From: JAEDES01 sp964470055
GTDB lineage: Bacteria; Bacillota_I; Bacilli_A; RF39; UBA660
Reading direction: 5' to 3'
DNA: 30,859 nt
Assembly (NCBI GenBank): GCA_964470055.1
Contig: CAYXZZ010000010.1
Span: 1-30,859, forward strand
In this document: positions 7,856 through 14,893 of the stretch, one piece after another
How the letters are laid out: every line of letters begins with the position of its first letter
Position numbering within the stretch: position 1 is the first letter of the stretch
The notes under the pieces: generated by a model
What the model was told of the DNA's origin: nothing
What the model saw: only the letters and a program-made list of their open reading frames with translations
Databases searched by the model: none
Made by a program: the position numbers and the translations under genes

Positions 7856-8146
7856 ATGGATTATGAATTTTCTAGTAAAGAGGAATTATATCAAAGAGTT
7901 GGACCAGCACTTAGAGCGAAAGTTAATGAATTACATAGACTTGGATATTCATATATTCATGATGTTGATGTATGGAATTACTTGATTGAAAATAAGTGGT
8001 GTAAATCGAGAGATTTGATGCTTTCTGATATAGTTAATGATATTCTTCAGGCGAAGAATAAGGAAATTGATATATACATAAAAGATAAGATAAACAGTAC
8101 TAAACGAGCACAATATTTTGATAGTAATAATTTAGAAATTATATGA
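7856..8146 (+). CDS. comN: ComN-like post-transcriptional regulator
   Basis: This 96-aa soluble protein fits the ComN/YrzD family. In Bacillus subtilis ComN acts post-transcriptionally on comE mRNA and associates with DivIVA. Visible features are an N-terminal helix (PALRAKVNELHRLGY), the segment DVDVWNYLIENKWCK at residues 37-51 and the helix LSDIVNDILQAK. Length and position directly before secDF match Bacillus yrzD-secDF, which supports the call more than sequence alone does. Its stop is 10 nt from the secDF start. The competence role may not apply here, since no com genes are in the window. Confidence 0.75.
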   Translation: MDYEFSSKEELYQRVGPALRAKVNELHRLGYSYIHDVDVWNYLIENKWCKSRDLMLSDIVNDILQAKNKEIDIYIKDKINSTKRAQYFDSNNLEII

Positions 8147-8156
8147 GGTGAGATTC

Positions 8157-10436
8157 GTGAAAAAGAAAGGTGACAAGAAAAAAGTAGTTTTAACAACTGT
8201 GTTTTTATGCCTTGTGGTAGTTGGAATTTGTTTTCTATGTGTTCCATTATTTAAGAATCTAAAGTTCGGTTTGGATTTACAAGGTGGATTTGAGGTTTTA
8301 TATAAGGTTGAATCTATTGATGGTTCTAAGATGACTAGTGATAAGATGACAGCAACATATAAGACTTTAAGTAAAAGAATTGATAGTTTAGGAGTTAGTG
8401 AACCGGAAATAATTCTAGAGGGTACTGATAGAATTAGAGTAAAACTTGCGGGAGTTACTGATCCTGAAGAGGCACGTAGTCAATTATCAACTGTTGCGAC
8501 ATTGACTTTTAGAGATGTTAATGACAAGTTACTTATGACTAGTGATGTGTTAGAGGCTGGAAAGGCTAAAGTTGGACAAGATGAATCTGGTAATCCAGCT
8601 GTTGCATTAACTGTTAAGGATAAAGATAAATTTTATGAAGTAACTAAAGCAGTAAGTGAGTATGAAGATGGAGAAAATGTTATTGTTATTTGGTTAGATT
8701 TTAATCAATTATCTGATAGTTATGCTGATGATGGGGCATTATGTGGAACAAGTGGTTCTAGTTGTTTAAGTGCAGCAACAGTTTCACAAGGTTTTGCGAG
8801 TGATGTTATTATTCAAGGAAGTTTTACTCAAGAGGAAGTAGAAAATTTAGTTGATTTGATTAATAGTGGATCACTTCCAAGTAAATTAGAAGAAGTTTCA
8901 AGTCAAACAGTAGGGGCTACATTTGGTGATGAAACTTTAGAAAAAACATTGATTGCAGGAATTATTGGAATAGTAGCAATCATAATAATCTTAATAGTTG
9001 TATATCATTTTTCAGGATTTATTGCATCAGCAGCAATGTTATTATATACATTCTTAGTATTCTTGGTATTTTGGCTAATTGGAGGAGTTTTAACGCTTCC
9101 TGGAATAGCAGCATTAGTACTTGGAATTGGTATGGCGGTTGATTCAAATGTAATTACATTTGCACGTATTAAAGAAGAATTGTATAAGGGTAAGAGTTTG
9201 CAACTTGCAGTTAAAGAAGGAACTAAATCAAGTTTTTCAGCAATTGTTGATGGAAATATTACAACATTAATAGTTGCGATTATTATGTTTATTTTTGGTG
9301 AATCTAGTATTAAAGGATTTGCGACAATGAATATAATTACTGTTATTGTAACTATGGTAACTATGGTATTTTTAACTAGATGGTTAGTTAGTATGTTTGT
9401 TAATACTGGTTATTTTGATGATAAAGTTAATTTATTTATTAATGTTAATAAAGAAGATATTCCTAATGTTAGTAAAAATGAAAGTGTTAAGAAGGTTCCA
9501 TTTAAGAATGTTAACTTCTTAAAACATAAAGTAATGTGGTCACTTATTTCAGTAATTATTATTGTGATAGGTGCTGTTGTAATTGGTGTTAAAGGAATGA
9601 ATCTTGGTATTGATTACAAAGCAGGTAGTGATATTACTATTTCAACTGAAGAAAAGGTAACTAAAAAGGCTTTAAAAGCAGATTTAAAAGAACTTGGGTA
9701 TGAAGCAAGTGAAATTACGATGACAGATGATGAAGTAATAATTAGAGTTGATGAATCACTTGATGGTGATGAAGTTAAAGAAGTTAATGCTTATTTCGAG
9801 GAAAAATATGAGGCAAAAGTAACTATTGGGGTTGTAACAAATATTGTTAAACAAGAATTAATTAAGAATGCCATTTTTGCAGTAGCCTTAGCACTACTTG
9901 GAATTATTGTTTATGTATCACTTAGATTTAAATTTAGTTATGCAGTAGGAGGTGTAGTTGCATTAGTTCATGATGTGGCTATAATGTTTGCTTTGTTTGC
10001 ATTATTTAGATTTGAAGTTGATTCGATGTTTATTGCAGCAGTTCTTGCAATTATTGGATATTCAATTAATGATACAATTGTTTCATTTGATAGAGTTCGT
10101 GAAAATTTGAAGAATAGTGATAGTAAAAGGTTAGATAAAGAAAAATTAGAAGAAGTTGCAAACCGAAGTATTCAAGAGACGTTCTCAAGAACTTTGTTTA
10201 CATCTATTACAACATTGATACCAGTTATTGCCTTAATATTCTTGGGTTCTAGAGAAATATTTACGTTTAATATGGCAATGTTAATTGGACTTATTGCTGG
10301 TACATATTCATCAATATTTATTTCGATGGCAGTATTCTTATGGTTAGAGAAGAAAAATATTGGAAAACCAAAGAAGAAAAAGAGAGTTTATACAGATGAA
10401 TTTGAAGAAAAGAAGATAAAGGGAATTAATTGTTAG
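8157..10436 (+). CDS. secDF: Fused protein-export membrane protein SecDF
   Basis: This 759-aa protein is a single-chain SecD-SecF fusion of the Bacillus type that uses the proton motive force to complete Sec-dependent export. TM1 is at about 8-31, followed by the SecD motif FGLDLQGG (37-44) and a fairly short extracytoplasmic P1 domain. The next five helices hold GMAVDSNV (325-332) with the conserved Asp. The SecF half begins near residue 460 with its own first helix and GIDYKAGSD, and it contains YSINDTIVSFDRVREN. Two cysteines in P1 (about 196 and 203) could form a disulfide. GAGGTGA at 8145-8151 favours GTG 8157 over the in-frame GTG at 8148. No yajC is nearby. Confidence 0.96.
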   Translation: MKKKGDKKKVVLTTVFLCLVVVGICFLCVPLFKNLKFGLDLQGGFEVLYKVESIDGSKMTSDKMTATYKTLSKRIDSLGVSEPEIILEGTDRIRVKLAGVTDPEEARSQLSTVATLTFRDVNDKLLMTSDVLEAGKAKVGQDESGNPAVALTVKDKDKFYEVTKAVSEYEDGENVIVIWLDFNQLSDSYADDGALCGTSGSSCLSAATVSQGFASDVIIQGSFTQEEVENLVDLINSGSLPSKLEEVSSQTVGATFGDETLEKTLIAGIIGIVAIIIILIVVYHFSGFIASAAMLLYTFLVFLVFWLIGGVLTLPGIAALVLGIGMAVDSNVITFARIKEELYKGKSLQLAVKEGTKSSFSAIVDGNITTLIVAIIMFIFGESSIKGFATMNIITVIVTMVTMVFLTRWLVSMFVNTGYFDDKVNLFINVNKEDIPNVSKNESVKKVPFKNVNFLKHKVMWSLISVIIIVIGAVVIGVKGMNLGIDYKAGSDITISTEEKVTKKALKADLKELGYEASEITMTDDEVIIRVDESLDGDEVKEVNAYFEEKYEAKVTIGVVTNIVKQELIKNAIFAVALALLGIIVYVSLRFKFSYAVGGVVALVHDVAIMFALFALFRFEVDSMFIAAVLAIIGYSINDTIVSFDRVRENLKNSDSKRLDKEKLEEVANRSIQETFSRTLFTSITTLIPVIALIFLGSREIFTFNMAMLIGLIAGTYSSIFISMAVFLWLEKKNIGKPKKKKRVYTDEFEEKKIKGINC

Positions 10437-10445
10437 TGAGAGGAG

Positions 10446-12608
10446 ATGGTTCCTACGTCTAAACATAATGATGATATTACTTTTGAGGTAGTAGAAGAAA
10501 AAGTAAAAAGTTATATAGAAGATGAAGAGCAAATAAAGGTAATCCATAAGGCTTACCTTTTTGCCCTAGATAAACATGATGGTCAATTTCGTAAGAGTGG
10601 GGAACCTTATATTATTCATCCACTTAATGTTGCACAAATACTTACTACAATATATGCAGATTATGAAACTATTTCAGCAGGACTTATGCATGATGTTTTA
10701 GAAGACTGTGATTGTACTGTTCAAGAGATGGAAGAGGAGTTTGGAAAAGAAATTACTAAATTGGTACAAGGTGTTACTAAACTTAGTAAAATTAATTTTT
10801 CAACTGAAAATGAATATTTAATTGATTATTATAAAAAGATTATCGTTGGAATGAGCGAAGATGTTAGAGTGATTATTATTAAATTGGCTGATCGTCTTCA
10901 TAATATGAGAACTTTGTGGGCTATTCCTGAAGATAGACAAAAAGTTAAAGCACATGAGGCTCTTGATATTTTGGCACCTATTGCTCATCATTTAGGAATT
11001 CATAAGATTAAGAGTGAATTAGAAGATTTATCTCTTCGTTATTTAAAACCAGATGTGTTTTATGATATAGTTGAAAAACTGAATAAGACAAAGGTAGAAA
11101 GAGATAAGACTGTTTTTGATATGCAAAGAGATGTATCTGATTTATTGACAGAACATCATATACCACATGAGATTAAAGGTAGAGCAAAGAGTATTTATAG
11201 TATTTATAATAAGTTAGATAAAGGAAAAAAATTCAGTGATATTTATGATTTATTAGCACTAAGAATTTTAGTTAATACTGAGCAAGAATGTTATTTGGCC
11301 CTTGGTATTATTCATTCTAAATTTAGACCATTGCCAAAGAGATTTAAAGATTATGTGGCTATGCCAAAACCAAATATGTATCAATCACTTCATACTACTG
11401 TGTTTGGAATTGATGGTTATTTATTTGAAATACAAATTAGAACTTATGAAATGGATGAAATTGCGGAAAATGGTATTGCTTCACATTGGGCATATAAAGA
11501 AAATGGTGGTTCTAATAGCACGGCTAATTTACATTCGACAACAGAACAAAAACTACAATTCTTTAAGTCAATTATTGATTTAAGTCATGATAAAATGAGT
11601 AGTGAAGATTTTGTTAATAGTGTAAAAGATGAAGTATTAAATAATAATATTTATGTTTTTACGCCGAAGGGCGATGTAATCGAATTGCCTAGAGGAGCAA
11701 CACCTCTTGATTTTGCATATAAAATCCATACAAAGATTGGTGAAACTACGGTTGGAGCGATTGTTAATAATAATATAGTTCCGCTTAATTATGAACTTAA
11801 AGATAATGATATTGTTAAGATTAATACAAATAAGAGTTCTACGCCATCTAAAGAATGGCTTAATATGGTTAAGTCTACGGCTACTAAGAATAAAATAAAG
11901 GCTTTCTTTACAAAAAATGATCGTGAGATTTATGTTGAACGAGGTAAATATACTTTAGAAAAAGAACTTCGCAAGAGAAAACTTGGTATTTCAGAATTTT
12001 TAATAGATGAAAATATTGAAAAGATTTGTGAAAGTATAAAAGTTAATGATTTGGAAGAGATATATTTGGCAATTGGAAACGGAAAAGCACCAGTTAATGC
12101 AGTTATTAATATTATTCATAAAACTGAAGAAGCTCCAACTCCTAAAGTTGTGAAAGTGACTTCTAAATCAATTGATGCGGATATTATTGTCAGTGGAATA
12201 GATAAAGTAAAAGTCAATTTAGCAAATTGTTGTAATCCAGTTTATGGCGATCAAATAATTGGATATATTACAAAAGGTAATGGTATAAGTGTTCATCGTC
12301 TTAACTGTCATAATCTTGAGACAATGCATGAAAGAACTTTAGAAGTATTATGGAATGATAATACGAACAAGAGATATTTAACATCAATATTAATTTATAC
12401 TAATACAACGGATAATCATATGCTTGATTTAATGCAGACAATATCAATGATGAATGTTAATGTTGATAGTATGAATACAGTTAATAAGGTTGATAAAATT
12501 ACATACGAAGTTAATTGCTATGTTACTGGAATTGAACAACTAAATAAAGTAATTCTTGCTCTAGAAAAAAGTCAGTATGTAGAGAAAGTTGAGAGGGTAA
12601 TGCGATGA
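10446..12608 (+). CDS. rel: Bifunctional (p)ppGpp synthetase/hydrolase Rel
   Basis: This 720-aa enzyme makes and degrades the alarmone (p)ppGpp. The HD hydrolase domain is intact (H82-D83, LADRLHNM at 147-154). The synthetase domain carries GRAKS (245-249) and the RFKD motif at 299-302, the form typical of bifunctional enzymes rather than the ExDD of RelA-only synthetases. The TGS domain spans 402-463, a Cys-Cys zinc-finger-like segment lies at 595-596, and an ACT-like domain ends the chain. It starts 9 nt after secDF and overlaps dtd by 4 nt. The start is odd: GGAG abuts the ATG at 10446, while an in-frame TGA at 10437 rules out an upstream start. Confidence 0.96.
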   Translation: MVPTSKHNDDITFEVVEEKVKSYIEDEEQIKVIHKAYLFALDKHDGQFRKSGEPYIIHPLNVAQILTTIYADYETISAGLMHDVLEDCDCTVQEMEEEFGKEITKLVQGVTKLSKINFSTENEYLIDYYKKIIVGMSEDVRVIIIKLADRLHNMRTLWAIPEDRQKVKAHEALDILAPIAHHLGIHKIKSELEDLSLRYLKPDVFYDIVEKLNKTKVERDKTVFDMQRDVSDLLTEHHIPHEIKGRAKSIYSIYNKLDKGKKFSDIYDLLALRILVNTEQECYLALGIIHSKFRPLPKRFKDYVAMPKPNMYQSLHTTVFGIDGYLFEIQIRTYEMDEIAENGIASHWAYKENGGSNSTANLHSTTEQKLQFFKSIIDLSHDKMSSEDFVNSVKDEVLNNNIYVFTPKGDVIELPRGATPLDFAYKIHTKIGETTVGAIVNNNIVPLNYELKDNDIVKINTNKSSTPSKEWLNMVKSTATKNKIKAFFTKNDREIYVERGKYTLEKELRKRKLGISEFLIDENIEKICESIKVNDLEEIYLAIGNGKAPVNAVINIIHKTEEAPTPKVVKVTSKSIDADIIVSGIDKVKVNLANCCNPVYGDQIIGYITKGNGISVHRLNCHNLETMHERTLEVLWNDNTNKRYLTSILIYTNTTDNHMLDLMQTISMMNVNVDSMNTVNKVDKITYEVNCYVTGIEQLNKVILALEKSQYVEKVERVMR

Positions 12609-13042
12609 GAGTTTTGGTACAAAGAAGCGGTAATGCGAGTGTTACTGTCGATGAAAAAAATGTTGGTTCTATTGAAAGCGGATTAGTTTTGTTAGTGGGA
12701 TTTACTCAAGGGGATAATTTGGAAAAGGTCAAATTTTTGGCTAAAAAATGTGTGAATTTAAGAATTTTTCCAGATGAAAATGATGTAATGAATAAGAGTA
12801 TTTTAGATTTTGGTGGAGAAATTTTATCAATTTCACAATTTACTTTGTATGGGGATGCTAAAAAAGGAAATAGACCTAGTTATATTGAAGCACTTAAAAA
12901 TGATGAGGCGATTTTCTTGTATGAAGCATTTAATGAAGAGTTAGAAAAATTAGGAGTTCATGTAGAGACTGGAGTGTTTGGGGCTGATATGAATGTTAAT
13001 CTTACTAATATTGGTCCTACAACAATTTGGTTAGAAAAATAG
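12605..13042 (+). CDS. dtd: D-aminoacyl-tRNA deacylase
   Basis: This 145-aa enzyme removes D-amino acids, and glycine from tRNA-Ala, from mischarged tRNAs. The DTD hallmarks are SQFTLYGD at 77-84 and NIGPTT at 135-140, the equivalent of the Gly-cisPro chirality filter loop. Length is normal. Its ATG overlaps the rel stop (ATGA), with GAGAGGG at 12591-12597 as ribosome site, so translation is probably coupled. The rel-dtd-hisS-aspS order is the Bacillus one. Confidence 0.96.
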   Translation: MRVLVQRSGNASVTVDEKNVGSIESGLVLLVGFTQGDNLEKVKFLAKKCVNLRIFPDENDVMNKSILDFGGEILSISQFTLYGDAKKGNRPSYIEALKNDEAIFLYEAFNEELEKLGVHVETGVFGADMNVNLTNIGPTTIWLEK

Positions 13043-13067
13043 TTGTTTTCTAAGGAAGGGGGTTCTT

Positions 13068-14228
13068 ATGGAGATAATTACAGGTACACAAGAAGAATTA
13101 AGAAAAATGATTAATAAAGCATATAAGAGAATTGAAAAATGTACAGATAAAATCCAAAGATATGCTTTAATAGATTATGTTAGTCAGTTACATGATATGA
13201 TGAGTGTGATGACTGGTAGTTGTGAACAGTTGGATCAAGTTAGATGTCTTGGTTCCTATAAGAAACAAAGAAAATATTATGATTATTTGGATTCATTATT
13301 TGATAAATTAGATGAGAATTTTATTAGATATAGAAATTTTCATAACGATTTATTTGATGATGTTTTAGGAATACAAGAAGATGTTTTAACTGAATTTTTA
13401 GGGATGGAGTATAGTGATGGTTCTACAGAAATATCTAAAGAAGAATTTTATCAATATTTTTTTGAATTTTTGCAAACGTATGGATTAGAAAAAAGATTTG
13501 ATAGGTTTATTGAGAATAAAAGATTATTTAGTAGACCACTTCTTGAAGATGATAGATTTTATGGTTGTTGTTTACATGATCCTATACAATATGATTCTAG
13601 TATATTCTTTTGTGATTTTAAGTATAATTTACAATATTTGTTGACAATGGCTCATGAGTTTGGTCATACTTATGATTTGAGTAAAATTAAAGGTCAAGAT
13701 GCAGCAATGAGAAATCTGAGATATTCTTATTCGTCAGCGTATGGTGAAGTTATATCGATGATGTTTGAAAAACTTTTCTATGATTATTTGTTTGATAAAA
13801 AATACAGAGTGGAACAAGTTAAAGATTTAGCCCTTGATCATAATATTGCTTGTAATCAAAATGTTCTTTCAATGTATATGCTTACATTACTTAGTAATGA
13901 AACTATTTTTGAAGGACCTGGTGATGTAGCAAAGACTGAAATATTAATGCAAGTGGCTCCTTATTTTGAAGATCCTAAAGAAATTGAATGGTTTGTAGAA
14001 GCAAGAAATTTTGATACATGGAAAGATCCGGCTTATGCTTATGGAGAGTTTTTGTCTACTATATTGAAAGAAAATGTTAAAGAAGAGGGCTTGGATAGTG
14101 AAATAATGAGGACCTTTAACAAAGAAAAAACTAAATTATTTAATCCTCAGTTTGTGGTTGATAATGGTTTTAGTGTTGATTCTTATCAAAAAATATATAG
14201 AAGAGATGCTAAACGCTTAAAAAAGTAA
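13068..14228 (+). CDS. M3-like zinc metallopeptidase (oligopeptidase F-related)
   Basis: This 386-aa protein has an HExxH zinc motif, HEFGH at 196-200, with E227 (in SAYGEVIS) 27 residues later as the likely third ligand. This spacing is close to that of M3 peptidases, and HEFGH is their usual form. At 386 aa it is much shorter than typical PepF/oligopeptidases (about 600 aa), so the N-terminal part is reduced. There is no signal peptide or membrane segment, so cytosolic peptide turnover is the likely role. AAGGAAGGGGG precedes the ATG. It sits 25 nt after dtd, at the end of the comN-secDF-rel-dtd operon and directly before the T-box promoter. Confidence 0.75.
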   Translation: MEIITGTQEELRKMINKAYKRIEKCTDKIQRYALIDYVSQLHDMMSVMTGSCEQLDQVRCLGSYKKQRKYYDYLDSLFDKLDENFIRYRNFHNDLFDDVLGIQEDVLTEFLGMEYSDGSTEISKEEFYQYFFEFLQTYGLEKRFDRFIENKRLFSRPLLEDDRFYGCCLHDPIQYDSSIFFCDFKYNLQYLLTMAHEFGHTYDLSKIKGQDAAMRNLRYSYSSAYGEVISMMFEKLFYDYLFDKKYRVEQVKDLALDHNIACNQNVLSMYMLTLLSNETIFEGPGDVAKTEILMQVAPYFEDPKEIEWFVEARNFDTWKDPAYAYGEFLSTILKENVKEEGLDSEIMRTFNKEKTKLFNPQFVVDNGFSVDSYQKIYRRDAKRLKK

Positions 14229-14257
14229 TTGTTTATTTTTAATATTTAATATATAAT
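14229..14257 (+). promoter_or_regulatory. Promoter of the T-box-hisS-aspS operon
   Basis: A -35 TTGTTT at 14229-14234, directly after the preceding stop, and a -10 TATAAT at 14252-14257 have a 17-nt spacer. Transcription would start near 14264, just before Stem I of the T-box. Confidence 0.8.
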
Positions 14258-14263
14258 ATAGAT

Positions 14264-14460
14264 AACTTCTTGGGAAAGAGTAGTCTTATTAATCGAGTTG
14301 CAGAGAGAATACGGATGGTGTAAGTATTTATTATATTGATAAGATGAAGACAGCCTAAAAATAAGAAGCGGGTAACTACGTTATAAGTAATTAAGAGTAT
14401 AAAATAAGGTGGCACCACGGGTAAAATCGTCCTTAGGGGAGGTGGCACTTTTTTATTTTA
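14264..14460 (+). promoter_or_regulatory. T-box leader with GAC (Asp) specifier
   Basis: T-box leaders bind a specific uncharged tRNA and then allow read-through. Stem I closes with CTTCTT (14266-14271) and AAGAAG (14363-14368). Above the specifier loop, CTTATTAAT (14284-14292) pairs with ATTGATAAG (14335-14343), and the AGAGAG element is at 14302-14307. The specifier loop reads TGAA-GAC-A, which puts the specifier GAC (Asp) at 14349-14351. The conserved T-box GGTGGCACCACG starts at 14408. The antiterminator pairs AAGG (14406-14409) with CCTT (14431-14434). The competing terminator pairs 14406-14416 with 14441-14451, with one G-G mismatch, followed by a T-run. The other two registers at the specifier are ACA and CAG, neither a His codon. 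Confidence 0.92.
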
Positions 14461-14472
14461 TCAGGAGGAATA

Positions 14473-14892
14473 ATGGAAATAAAAGATAAGCTCTGTCTGT
14501 ACAAAGGAATTTTATTAGGACATAGCGGTAACTCATTAGCGACAAGATTTAAGTTAATGAGAATTGTTGGAGATAACAATGTTGATGATTTATATGCTGG
14601 AGTAAGAATTGATAGTCTTAGCGATTATGATTTTGAAAGTGGCGAAATCATTAGATGTGACTGGGGAGATGCATTAATATTTGCTCCAGAAAGAGGAGAA
14701 GAGACAGTTTTTCGACATTGTCAAGATGATGAATATTATTATGATGTACTTGATGCAAATACGCGTTGTATATTAATAGATGATGATGTTACTCAAACGG
14801 AACATGGGTGTTGTAATCTTAGAGGATTGAATGATGCCAGTGTTATTGAAAGAGTTAGTGTTAAAAGTAAAAGAAAAGATAGGAGGAATTAA
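14473..14892 (+). CDS. Hypothetical protein, 139 aa, first gene of the T-box operon
   Basis: I do not recognise this protein. It is 139 aa, acidic in the middle, Lys/Arg-rich at the end (VSVKSKRKDRRN), soluble, and has six cysteines, including the adjacent pair in HGCCNLRG near residues 113-114. AGGAGGA at 14463-14469 precedes the ATG. Its stop is 1 nt before the hisS start, and the hisS ribosome site lies inside its 3' end, so it is co-transcribed and probably coupled with hisS. Control by an amino-acid-sensing leader suggests a role tied to translation or charging, but that is inference from position only. Confidence 0.82.
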   Translation: MEIKDKLCLYKGILLGHSGNSLATRFKLMRIVGDNNVDDLYAGVRIDSLSDYDFESGEIIRCDWGDALIFAPERGEETVFRHCQDDEYYYDVLDANTRCILIDDDVTQTEHGCCNLRGLNDASVIERVSVKSKRKDRRN

Positions 14893-14893
14893 G

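Noticed and set aside
8047..8247. Minus-strand open frame of 66 aa over the comN-secDF junction.
   Set aside because: It overlaps two well-supported genes on the opposite strand and has no initiation signal.
10344..10547. Minus-strand hydrophobic 67-aa open frame at the secDF-rel junction.
   Set aside because: Lys- and Glu-rich plus-strand codons give Phe- and Leu-rich minus-strand readings in AT-rich DNA; it is a shadow.
14239..14448. Minus-strand open frame opposite the T-box leader.
   Set aside because: The T-box structure fully explains the conserved sequence, and no initiation signals are present.
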